A stretch of DNA of 6,217 nucleotides from Thermodesulfobacteriota bacterium (GTDB lineage: Bacteria; Desulfobacterota; Syntrophobacteria; BM002), in the NCBI GenBank assembly GCA_947259475.1, contig CAMYLW010000105.1, positions 1 through 6,217 on the forward strand, in the 5' to 3' direction. Positions within the stretch are counted from its first letter, which is position 1; the number at the start of each line of letters is the position of its first letter. The position numbers and the translations under genes are program-made. Below, piece after piece: positions 1 through 6,213 of this stretch. The notes beneath the pieces were generated by a model. The model did no database searches and was not told the origin of the DNA. It saw only the letters and a program-made list of their open reading frames with translations.

Positions 1-732
1 GTTTTCAAAACACCTCAAACCGATGTGATGGCAGTGGCCAAGATCTATGAATATATGCAAGGCCAGGGAATCCAGAAGATTGCCATTCTCACTGTAGGCA
101 ATGCCTTTGGCGCTAGTGGCAGGCAGCAGTTGCTCCAACAAGCATCGGACTATGGCTATAAAATAGTTGCCGACGAAAGGTTCGGGCCTAAAGACACGGA
201 CATGACTCCCCAACTCACCAAGATTAGGTCCCTGAACCCGGGAGCTATTATTTGTTGGGGAACCAATCCCGGTCCAGCAGTGGTCGCCAAGAACATGCGG
301 CAGCTTGGTATCGAGATCCCCCTCTATCAGAGCCATGGCGTTGCTTCCAAGAAGTTTATTCAGCTGGCCGGCGAAGCGGCCAATGGCGTCATACTGCCCA
401 CCGGTAAAATCCTGGTTGCTGGATCTTTGCCCGATACCGACCCCCAGAAGCCGACACTGCTGAAATACATCGCCGACTACGAAGAGAAATACAAAATTGC
501 AGTTTCGGGATTTGGCGGCTATTCCTGGGATGGTCTGGAAATTCTGGCTCAAGCCCTTGAAAAAGCAGGGGCTGATCGGGCCAAGATTCGTGATGAAATT
601 GAGAAGATCACAGGTTATGTTGGAATAAGCGGTATTTTTCGCTTTTCACCTCAAGATCACAACGGCCTCAACAAAGAAGAAGCCTTCGTGGTGGTGAAGA
701 TCGTGAACGGCGACTGGCAGGTAATTCAGTAG
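1..732 (+). CDS. livK: Liv/HAAT-family ABC transporter substrate-binding protein, 5'-truncated by window edge
   Basis: This is the C-terminal 243 residues of a periplasmic type-1 binding protein (Peripla_BP_6 / ANF-receptor fold), which captures a ligand and presents it to the LivHM channel. The reading frame is open from base 1, and the GTG/ATG at 25-30 are internal: residues 1-10 read VFKTPQTDVM, the segment that precedes the second lobe in this family. The signal peptide and first lobe lie outside the window. Visible family features are the IAIL strand and the AFGASGR loop (about residues 27-41), a GTNPGPAVVAKNMRQLG helix region (87-103), the hinge-side SHGVASKKF (111-119), GVILPTGKILVA (129-140), and a closing FGGYSWDGLEIL segment (171-182). 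The SHGVASKKF, LPTGK and LPDTDPQK segments resemble binding proteins of the CouP/HbaE (aromatic acid) type from memory, so an aromatic ligand is plausible but unproven. The stop is TAG at 730-732. It is the first gene of the liv run; 258 bases of non-coding DNA separate it from livH. Confidence 0.93.
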   Translation, partial: VFKTPQTDVMAVAKIYEYMQGQGIQKIAILTVGNAFGASGRQQLLQQASDYGYKIVADERFGPKDTDMTPQLTKIRSLNPGAIICWGTNPGPAVVAKNMRQLGIEIPLYQSHGVASKKFIQLAGEAANGVILPTGKILVAGSLPDTDPQKPTLLKYIADYEEKYKIAVSGFGGYSWDGLEILAQALEKAGADRAKIRDEIEKITGYVGISGIFRFSPQDHNGLNKEEAFVVVKIVNGDWQVIQ

Positions 733-742
733 CGGTAACATT

Positions 743-797
743 AGAGCACGAAGGGCACGAAGGACGGGGGATATGATATGGTGTCTTTTCGTGCTCT
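743..797. repeat. Inverted repeat with CACGAAGG direct repeats, downstream of the binding-protein gene
   Basis: AGAGCACGAA at 743-752 is the exact reverse complement of TTCGTGCTCT at 788-797, giving a possible 10-bp stem with a loop of about 35 bases. The left arm runs into two tandem CACGAAGG copies (747-754 and 756-763, 9-bp period). There is no T-tract after the right arm, so it does not look like an intrinsic terminator. A hairpin just after the binding-protein gene could protect its mRNA 3' end and set a higher level than for the permease genes, as is common in ABC importer operons; that role is inference. Confidence 0.55.
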
Positions 798-822
798 CAA
801 TGATGGAAAATTGGAGGAATGG

Positions 823-978
823 AAATTTCAAATCACAAATCACAATGACTAAGGTTTCAGCTCTTGTGCTTCTCACCCCTGACACCTGAACACTGACACC
901 TCCATCCGTCCTAAAACACTGAGATTTGGTGCTTGGAGTTTGGGATTTCATAAGAGGCATTCGATTGCTTTAGGCACT
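823..978. repeat. Composite heptamer repeat, copy 1 (gap before livH)
   Basis: A non-coding composite repeat with a second copy at 1929-2076. In order it holds 7-bp units of the form AAATNNC (823-843), AATGACT followed by AAGGTTTCAGC (844-861), a spacer, CCTGACA-like units (878-898), ATTTGGTGCTTGG (924-936) with further 7-bp units to 951, and finally AGGCATT (955-961) and TTTAGGCACT (969-978). All these blocks recur in the same order before livM. The DNA carries no convincing coding frame. An upstream TTG at 940 lies inside the GTTTGGG unit and falsely extends the livH frame. Similar low-complexity intergenic repeats are familiar from Desulfobacterota and other large environmental genomes; I cannot name a described family. 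Confidence 0.75.
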
Positions 979-990
979 CCAGATGCGACC

Positions 991-1875
991 ATGGACTTGA
1001 GTAGCCAGATTCTGCAATATGTTATCTCCGGTATCACCAACGGTGCCATCTACGCGGTTATCGCCCTGGGTTTTACCATCATCTACAATTCCACCGAGGT
1101 CATCAACTTCGCCCAGGGCGAGTTTGTCATGCTTGGCGGCATGGCGGTAATAGCGCTTGATGGCATTAGTCCCCTGCCACTTGGTTTCAGCTTTCTGTTG
1201 GCAGTCCTGGCGGTAACCCTGGTGGGCATCGCTCTGGAACGGTTCACCATCCGTCCTGCCAGAAGTTCAAATCCCATTGCTCTCATCATCATCACAGTTG
1301 GTGCCTCCATCTTTCTTCGGGGCGTGGCCATGATGTTCTGGGGGAAAGATTCCCTGGGGCTCAGACCATTTACCGGTTCCACCCCCATCCATTTTGGTGG
1401 TGCTACCCTAATACCTCAAAGCCTCTGGGTGCTGGGAGTGGCGGTGGTGGTCATGGCTGCTCTTCAGTTTTTCTATAAGCGCACCATAACGGGCAAGGCC
1501 ATGCGTGCATGTGCCTTCAACCGGCGAGCCGCCGGCCTGGTTGGTATTGGTGTAAACCGCATGGTTATGGTCTCCTTCGCCCTGAGTGCAGCCATCGGGG
1601 CCGCTGCCGGCATCGTCATTGTTCCCATCACCTTGTGCGGCTACGATGTGGGAATTATGCTCGGTCTGAAAGGGTTTTGTGCTGCGGTTTTGGGTGGCCT
1701 GGGCAGCAGTCCCGGATCGATTCTCGGTGGTTTTCTGCTGGGGGTTTTGGAGGCGCTGGGTGCTGGCCTCATTAGCTCTGGATTCAAAGATGCCATTGCA
1801 TTTTTTGTCTTGCTTTTAGTTCTATTTATTAGGCCGAGTGGCCTTTTTGGGGCCAAGGAAATGAAGAGATTTTAA
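991..1875 (+). CDS. livH: Branched-chain amino acid type ABC transporter permease LivH
   Basis: Inner-membrane permease of the Liv/HAAT importer, which pairs with LivM to form the translocation channel. It has 294 residues from ATG 991, the usual LivH length. The N-terminus MDLSSQILQYVISGITNGAIYAV-type start is diagnostic, followed by INFAQGEFVMLGG (38-50). Hydrophobic segments lie at roughly 8-31, 44-57, 66-84, 95-116, 144-161, 191-213, 228-238, 243-262 and 266-281. The cytoplasmic coupling (EAA-like) loop is GKAMRACAFNRRAAGLVGI (168-186), and the conserved GLKGFCAAVLGGLGSSPGS stretch is at 225-243. The frame stays open back to a TTG at 940, but that start lies in the upstream repeat and adds 17 residues unlike LivH. 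ATG 991 fits the family, although no strong ribosome-binding site precedes it (only AGG at 972-974, rather far away). The stop is TAA at 1873-1875. Confidence 0.95.
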   Translation: MDLSSQILQYVISGITNGAIYAVIALGFTIIYNSTEVINFAQGEFVMLGGMAVIALDGISPLPLGFSFLLAVLAVTLVGIALERFTIRPARSSNPIALIIITVGASIFLRGVAMMFWGKDSLGLRPFTGSTPIHFGGATLIPQSLWVLGVAVVVMAALQFFYKRTITGKAMRACAFNRRAAGLVGIGVNRMVMVSFALSAAIGAAAGIVIVPITLCGYDVGIMLGLKGFCAAVLGGLGSSPGSILGGFLLGVLEALGAGLISSGFKDAIAFFVLLLVLFIRPSGLFGAKEMKRF

Positions 1876-1879
1876 GGGC

Positions 1880-1921
1880 AGATTTTAGATTGTAGATTAG
1901 AGATCTATGATTGCAGATTGA
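1880..1921. repeat. 7-bp tandem array, AGATTNN x 6
   Basis: Six consecutive 7-bp units start at 1880, 1887, 1894, 1901, 1908 and 1915. Four begin AGATT, one AGATC and one TGATT; the last two bases of each unit vary. The array starts five bases after the livH stop codon. The same 7-bp phase continues through AGCATGG (1922-1928) into the AAATNNC units of the next element, up to 1963, giving twelve units in register. Period and phase are read directly from the sequence; its function is unknown. Confidence 0.75.
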
Positions 1922-1928
1922 AGCATGG

Positions 1929-2076
1929 AAATTACAAATCACAAAACCCAAATAACAATGACTAAGGTTTCAGCTTCTTTGTTTCTTTTTCCTGACACCT
2001 GACACCCGACACCTGAAACCCTGCAATTTGGTGCTTGGGATTCCAGTGTATTTTAGGCATTTTCTGTTTAGACACT
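1929..2076. repeat. Composite heptamer repeat, copy 2 (gap before livM)
   Basis: Second copy of the composite at 823-978. It holds five A-rich 7-bp units (1929-1963, ending AATGACT) where copy 1 has four, then AAGGTTTCAGC (1964-1974), a T-rich spacer, and CCTGACA, CCTGACA, CCCGACA and CCTGAAA units (1991-2018). ATTTGGTGCTTGGG (2026-2039), AGGCATT (2055-2061) and TTTAGACACT (2067-2076) follow. GGTTTCAG (1966-1973) is the exact reverse complement of CTGAAACC (2013-2020), so this copy can fold back on itself. The outer A-rich AAATNNC units are roughly complementary to the GNNATTT-like units on the right, so the element is a quasi-palindrome. A TTG at 2035 inside the GCTTGGG unit falsely extends the livM frame. 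Confidence 0.75.
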
Positions 2077-2103
2077 TTAGCTCATTTTGGAAAGTACCCT
2101 GAC

Positions 2104-2107
2104 GGAG
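2104..2107 (+). promoter_or_regulatory. Ribosome binding site deciding the livM start
   Basis: GGAG at 2104-2107 lies eight bases before TTG 2116. No in-frame ATG or GTG is available near the family-typical N-terminus, and the longer TTG 2035 start sits in repeat DNA, so this site supports TTG 2116. Confidence 0.55.
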
Positions 2108-2115
2108 TAACAGGA

Positions 2116-3099
2116 TTGTCCCGTTTTCTGAAATACAAGTCGATCCAAGTTGGTAGCTTTGGTCTGCTGCTGGCACTGGTGCCTTTGGTGGTGACAAACC
2201 GTTACTACCTCACTGTGATGATCTTTATTGGCATCCACACCCTACTGGTGGTGGGGCTCAACCTACTGATGGGCTATGCCGGGCAGATCAGTCTGGGACA
2301 TGCGGCCTTTTTTGGGCTTGGGGCATACACTTCGGGGATCCTCACTGCTACGTACAAGTTGTCGCCGTGGCCCGCCATGGTGATGGCTGTTGTTCTTACG
2401 GTTGTGGTAGCTTTGATGGTGGGTGTGCCTGCACTCAAACTCACCGGCTACTATCTGGCCATGGCCACGCTCGGCTTCGGCATCATTGTCTACATCTGTT
2501 TCAAAGAATTGGTCTGGCTCACAGGTGGCCCCTCAGGTTTGGTAGGCATTCCAAGGCTCAGTATAGGAAACATGGTTCTTGACGAGCCCAGAACCTACTA
2601 CTATCTGGTGTGGGGAATTACGCTGGGGGCCATAGCTTTCAGTCTCAATATCGTCGACTCGCGGGTGGGCAGGGCGTTGCGCGCCATTCACGACAGTGAG
2701 CCGGCGGCGCGTGCTTCGGGCATCTATACCGCCCGGCTGAAGATCTGGGTGTTTGTGGTGAGTGCCATCTACGCTTCAGTGGCCGGAAGTCTTTATGCCC
2801 ATTTCATCACTTTCATTAGCCCCAGCTCGTTTGATTTCATGTTTTCTATCAAGCTGGTGACCATGGTTGTGGTGGGAGGTATGGCCAGCATTTGGGGGGC
2901 GGTGTTTGGGGCCGCCACCCTTACCGTGCTTCCGGAAGTGCTGGCCGTGTTCCACGACTTTGATATCGTCATCTTCGGGCTGATCCTGATGGTCGTGATG
3001 ATCTTTATGCCCCAGGGACTGACGCGGGGTGCACTGGACCTCTGGGAGAAATATGGCCTGCAGCGCGATGTTGCGGGTGGATCGTTTTCGGGTGGCTGA
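2116..3099 (+). CDS. livM: Branched-chain amino acid type ABC transporter permease LivM
   Basis: Second inner-membrane permease of the importer, partner of LivH. From TTG 2116 it has 327 residues, normal for LivM, starting MSRFLKYKSI and entering the first membrane helix at about 13-27. The hallmark motif GYAGQISLGHAAFFGLGAYT is at 53-72, and TGGPSGLVGIP, the second LivM signature, at 136-146. The coupling loop SRVGRALRAIHDSEPAARA is at 182-200, and SIKLVTMVVVGGMASIWGA at 244-262. Hydrophobic segments lie near 13-27, 33-52, 60-78, 86-105, 115-130, 161-178, 208-229, 244-274 and 281-300. The frame is open back to TTG 2035, but those 27 extra codons come from the composite repeat and contain no LivM-like sequence. 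The stop is TGA at 3097-3099; livG begins about 30 bases later, which suggests coupled expression. Confidence 0.94.
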   Translation: MSRFLKYKSIQVGSFGLLLALVPLVVTNRYYLTVMIFIGIHTLLVVGLNLLMGYAGQISLGHAAFFGLGAYTSGILTATYKLSPWPAMVMAVVLTVVVALMVGVPALKLTGYYLAMATLGFGIIVYICFKELVWLTGGPSGLVGIPRLSIGNMVLDEPRTYYYLVWGITLGAIAFSLNIVDSRVGRALRAIHDSEPAARASGIYTARLKIWVFVVSAIYASVAGSLYAHFITFISPSSFDFMFSIKLVTMVVVGGMASIWGAVFGAATLTVLPEVLAVFHDFDIVIFGLILMVVMIFMPQGLTRGALDLWEKYGLQRDVAGGSFSGG

Positions 3100-3131
3100 G
3101 CGCTGTTGATTGCTGAGGTCTTAGAAGAGTG

Positions 3132-3920
3132 ATGCTGGCAGAAGGGATGACTGAAGCGCTTCTAAAAGCGGAAAATCTCTCCAAGTCTTTTGGCGGCATT
3201 CATGCTGTGCGAGAGGTGAGTTTTGCGGTCCCCACAGGGCAGATAAAGGGTATCATAGGTCCCAACGGCGCCGGCAAGACCACCCTGTTCAACCTCATCA
3301 CCGGCTTCTATGCAGCGGACGCTGGCGCCATCCACTTTAATGGCCACAGGTTGAACGGCCTGGCACCACACCAGGTGGCCGAGCGTGGTGTTGCGCGGAC
3401 ATTCCAGAATGTCGAGCTCTTTGATCGGATGACGGTGCTGGAAAATGTCATGGTGGGTAGACATTCCAAGACCAGGGCCGGCTTCATCAGCGCCGCCTTC
3501 CGTTTGTCCCACGCCCGGCGGGAGGAAAGCGGTATCAGGGACACAGCCATGGAGATTCTCAACTTCATTGGCTTGTCGGAGCGAGCTGCGAGCCCCAGCA
3601 CTTCTCTACCATTTGGACTGCAGCGGGTCCTCGAGATCGGCAGGGCTTTGGCCACCGACCCTCTCTTGCTCTTGCTGGATGAACCGGCTTCCGGGCTCAA
3701 CGCTGGAGAGACCCGCGAACTGGGTCGCTTGATTTGTCGGATCCGTGACAGCGGGATCACTGTGGTCTTGGTGGAACACGATATGAGCCTTACCATGGAA
3801 GTCTGTGACGAAATACTGGTGATGGACTACGGGCGCACCCTGGCGGAGGGTAGTCCCAGGGACATCCAGCAAGATCCGACAGTAATCTCTGCCTACTTGG
3901 GAGAAGAACCAATTGCTTGA
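3132..3920 (+). CDS. livG: Branched-chain amino acid type ABC transporter ATP-binding protein LivG
   Basis: Cytoplasmic ATPase that powers LivHM together with LivF. From ATG 3132 (262 residues) the Walker A GPNGAGKTT is at about 43-51, the Q-loop glutamine in ARTFQN at 92, the signature at 159-164, Walker B LLLLLDEP ending at D183/E184, the D-loop SGLN after it, and the switch histidine in VEHDM at 216. The signature reads LPFGLQ instead of LSGGQ; LivG proteins usually have a relaxed form here (LSYGQQ-like), so this is a mild deviation. ARTFQNVELFDRMTVLENV and the C-terminal AYLGEE are typical LivG. Start choice is uncertain: GTG 3129, ATG 3132 and ATG 3147 are all in frame. 3132 has AGAAG four bases upstream and GAGG at 3115-3118. 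3147 (MTEALLKAENLSKSFGG) gives the commonest family N-terminus, but its purine tract abuts the ATG. The stop TGA at 3918-3920 overlaps the first bases of the following repeat element. Confidence 0.94.
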   Translation: MLAEGMTEALLKAENLSKSFGGIHAVREVSFAVPTGQIKGIIGPNGAGKTTLFNLITGFYAADAGAIHFNGHRLNGLAPHQVAERGVARTFQNVELFDRMTVLENVMVGRHSKTRAGFISAAFRLSHARREESGIRDTAMEILNFIGLSERAASPSTSLPFGLQRVLEIGRALATDPLLLLLDEPASGLNAGETRELGRLICRIRDSGITVVLVEHDMSLTMEVCDEILVMDYGRTLAEGSPRDIQQDPTVISAYLGEEPIA

Positions 3921-4056
3921 CGGCTTCGTAAAAGGTCCATTTGTCCCGCCCCGGGCGGGATTGCGCTGCATCCTTCGTCATTGCAGCGTACCAGTTCGTA
4001 CGCCTCATTCCTCAGGATTTGCGCGCCTTGCAACTGAAGCTTTTTACTGTGCCGTC
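3919..4056. mobile_element. MITE/REP-like element with imperfect terminal inverted repeats, between livG and livF
   Basis: A 138-bp non-coding element. The left end GACGGCTTCGTAAAAGG and the right end CTTTTTACTGTGCCGTC are inverted copies, matching at GACGGC and GTAAAA with three mismatches between. Inside are an 8-bp palindrome arm pair at 3944-3960 (TCCCGCCC / GGGCGGGA, one-base centre), CGCTGCA (3964-3970) against TGCAGCG (3982-3988), and GCGTAC (3986-3991) against GTACGC (3998-4003). The core, including TCCTTCGTCATTGC, TACGCCTCATTCCTCAGGAT and GCGCGCCTTGCA, matches from memory a repeat dispersed through many Desulfobacterota genomes whose ends read GACGGCTTCGTAAAA. No transposase is encoded, so if mobile it would need help in trans. 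The left end starts within the livG TGA stop codon. Confidence 0.7.
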
Positions 4057-4072
4057 TCAATTATTAAGTGCT

Positions 4073-4078
4073 AGGGGG
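4073..4078 (+). promoter_or_regulatory. Ribosome binding site for the livF TTG start
   Basis: AGGGGG at 4073-4078 lies five bases before TTG 4084. An in-frame TAA occupies 4081-4083, directly before that TTG, so translation cannot begin further upstream. Together they fix the non-ATG start of livF. Confidence 0.7.
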
Positions 4079-4083
4079 CATAA

Positions 4084-4827
<744 letters not shown>

Positions 4828-4829
4828 AG

Positions 4830-6137
4830 GTGAAAATCTGGAACCAAGAAATAGAATGTCTGGAAAGGGATGAATTGAGCCAGCTTCAACTGGAGCGATT
4901 GCAATCTACCCTGAATCGGGCCTACAAGAATGTTCCCTTCTATCACAACTGCCTGGGAGAGGCCTGTATGGATCCCTCGGCTGTACGGTCCCTGGATGAT
5001 CTCAGTAGACTGCCGCTTACCAGTCGAGAGGACCTGGGCAAGAACTATCCGTATGGCCTGTTCGCCGTGCCACTGAGGGATATCGTTCGGATTCATACCG
5101 CCACTGGCACTGGTAGCAGTCCCACCGTGAGCGGCTATACCAACAACGATCTGGCCATGTGGACGGAGATGGTGGCGCGCTCCCTCACCGCTGCCGGGGT
5201 AAGCGCTGACGATATCATTCAGGTCTGTTTCGATCCGGGGCTTGCCAACTGGGCCAGGGACTTCAAGCGCGGGGCAGAGGCCATCCAAGCCTCGGTTATT
5301 CCCATGACTCAGCTGGAGATACCCAAGCAGGTGATGGTGATGAAAGATTACAAGACCTCCGCACTCGTGACCACACCTTCTTACGCCAGGCAGTTGGTGC
5401 GGGAGATGACCAGGATGGGCATCAATCCCAACAGCCTCTCTCTTCGGAGGGCATTGCTGCTGGGTGAATCCCTGAGTGAAAAGGCTCGCGCTGGTTTGGA
5501 AGCGGCTTTGCCTGTCCAGATTCAAACGGCTTACGGCCTCAGCGAAGTACCTGGCCCTGGGATTGCCTATGAATGCCGGGAACGACAGGGTTTGCACCTC
5601 AATGAAGACCACTTCATCGCCGAGATAATTGATCCGGAAAGCACCGATCCTTTAGCAGCGGGCGAGAGCGGCGAGCTGGTGCTCACCACCCTTACCGCCA
5701 AAGCATTTCCCCTGATCCGTTTCAGAACCGGCGACCGGGCCATCCTGTCTGCGGAAAGGTGCCCCTGTAAACGATCTTTTGCGCGTCTGTATCCCATCCA
5801 GGGACGGGCAGACCAACTGGTGGTAATCCGTGGGATAAAACTCCACCCGCAGCTCATCCACACCATCATGTCTCGGTTGTGTCAGGGAAAAATCCCGGCC
5901 TATATTGGGTTTGTCGGGCACCTGGAAGACCTGGATTTGCTGGAGATCTGGATGCGGCTGGATGAGGCTTGCTTTTCCGACGAGATCAAGGTGCTCGAAC
6001 ATCTGGTACATGAGGTGCGGCGGGAGTTGGAGCAGAGCCTGGGAATCCCCGCCAGAGTCAGATTGGTTGAGCCCGGAACCATGGAAGATTACAGCGACCG
6101 TCTGGGCCAGATCATCGATGAGCGCTCCAACGGCTAG
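4830..6137 (+). CDS. paaK: PaaK-family phenylacetate-CoA-ligase-like protein with altered catalytic motifs
   Basis: A 435-residue member of the adenylate-forming PaaK family, the normal length, starting at GTG 4830 (AGGG at 4819-4822, seven-base spacer). Canonical PaaK makes phenylacetyl-CoA from phenylacetate, ATP and CoA in the cytoplasm. Conserved family features are the N-terminal NRAYKNVPFYH (29-39), FAVPLRDIVRIHT (78-90), SVIPM (155-159), TTPSYA (181-186), AYGLSEVPGPGIAYEC (234-249), EDHF (259-262), RFRTGD (297-302), GRADQLVVIRG (325-335), and the small C-terminal domain from about 336. Odd features: the ATP P-loop, normally SSGTTGKPT, reads ATGTGSSPT (91-99) with no lysine. The mid-domain segment normally like GYGLFTGG is FDPGLANWARDF (134-145). 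The C-terminal motif normally ending SEGKAxRV is YSDRLGQII (421-429), with Arg424 where the catalytic lysine belongs, and no lysine occurs after position 387. The frame is intact to its C-terminus, so this is not obvious decay. Family membership is clear; enzymatic activity and substrate are not. Confidence 0.85.
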   Translation: MKIWNQEIECLERDELSQLQLERLQSTLNRAYKNVPFYHNCLGEACMDPSAVRSLDDLSRLPLTSREDLGKNYPYGLFAVPLRDIVRIHTATGTGSSPTVSGYTNNDLAMWTEMVARSLTAAGVSADDIIQVCFDPGLANWARDFKRGAEAIQASVIPMTQLEIPKQVMVMKDYKTSALVTTPSYARQLVREMTRMGINPNSLSLRRALLLGESLSEKARAGLEAALPVQIQTAYGLSEVPGPGIAYECRERQGLHLNEDHFIAEIIDPESTDPLAAGESGELVLTTLTAKAFPLIRFRTGDRAILSAERCPCKRSFARLYPIQGRADQLVVIRGIKLHPQLIHTIMSRLCQGKIPAYIGFVGHLEDLDLLEIWMRLDEACFSDEIKVLEHLVHEVRRELEQSLGIPARVRLVEPGTMEDYSDRLGQIIDERSNG

Positions 6138-6183
6138 GTGGTCGGGTTTACAGAAAATTTAGTCCATCCCAATGAGTATCTCC

Positions 6184-6213
6184 TTGACACCCTCTCTTTT
6201 ACTCTGATATTTT
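6184..6213 (+). promoter_or_regulatory. Possible sigma-70 promoter for a gene beyond the window
   Basis: A perfect TTGACA (6184-6189) is followed after 18 bases by TATTTT (6208-6213), preceded by TG at 6205-6206 as in an extended -10. It lies 46 bases after the PaaK-like stop codon, with no recognisable intrinsic terminator between. The -10 matches only four of six bases, and the downstream gene is not visible. Confidence 0.35.

Noticed and set aside
646..960. Minus-strand open frame spanning the binding-protein end and the following gap
   Set aside because: It runs through repeat DNA and into the conserved coding sequence of the opposite strand; no family resemblance.
1880..2018. Possible CRISPR array
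   Set aside because: The periodicity is 7 bp with no 20-50 bp unique spacers between longer repeats; it is a tandem simple repeat.
3308..3796. 162-codon minus-strand open frame opposite livG
   Set aside because: Low-complexity Ser/Arg-rich translation with no recognisable domain, complementary to the conserved ATPase motifs.
3944..3960. GC-rich palindrome as an intrinsic terminator after livG
   Set aside because: Stem TCCCGCCC/GGGCGGGA is strong but is followed by TTGCGCTGCA rather than a T-run, and livF continues the operon; it is better read as part of the repeat element.
5905..6162. Frameshift near the 3' end of the PaaK-like gene, suggested by an overlapping + strand open frame
   Set aside because: The main frame keeps PaaK-like C-terminal sequence (ELEQSLGIPARVRLVEPG and a final IIDER) up to its stop, while the alternative frame is Trp/Ser/Arg-rich shadow sequence, so the missing lysine is not a frameshift artefact.
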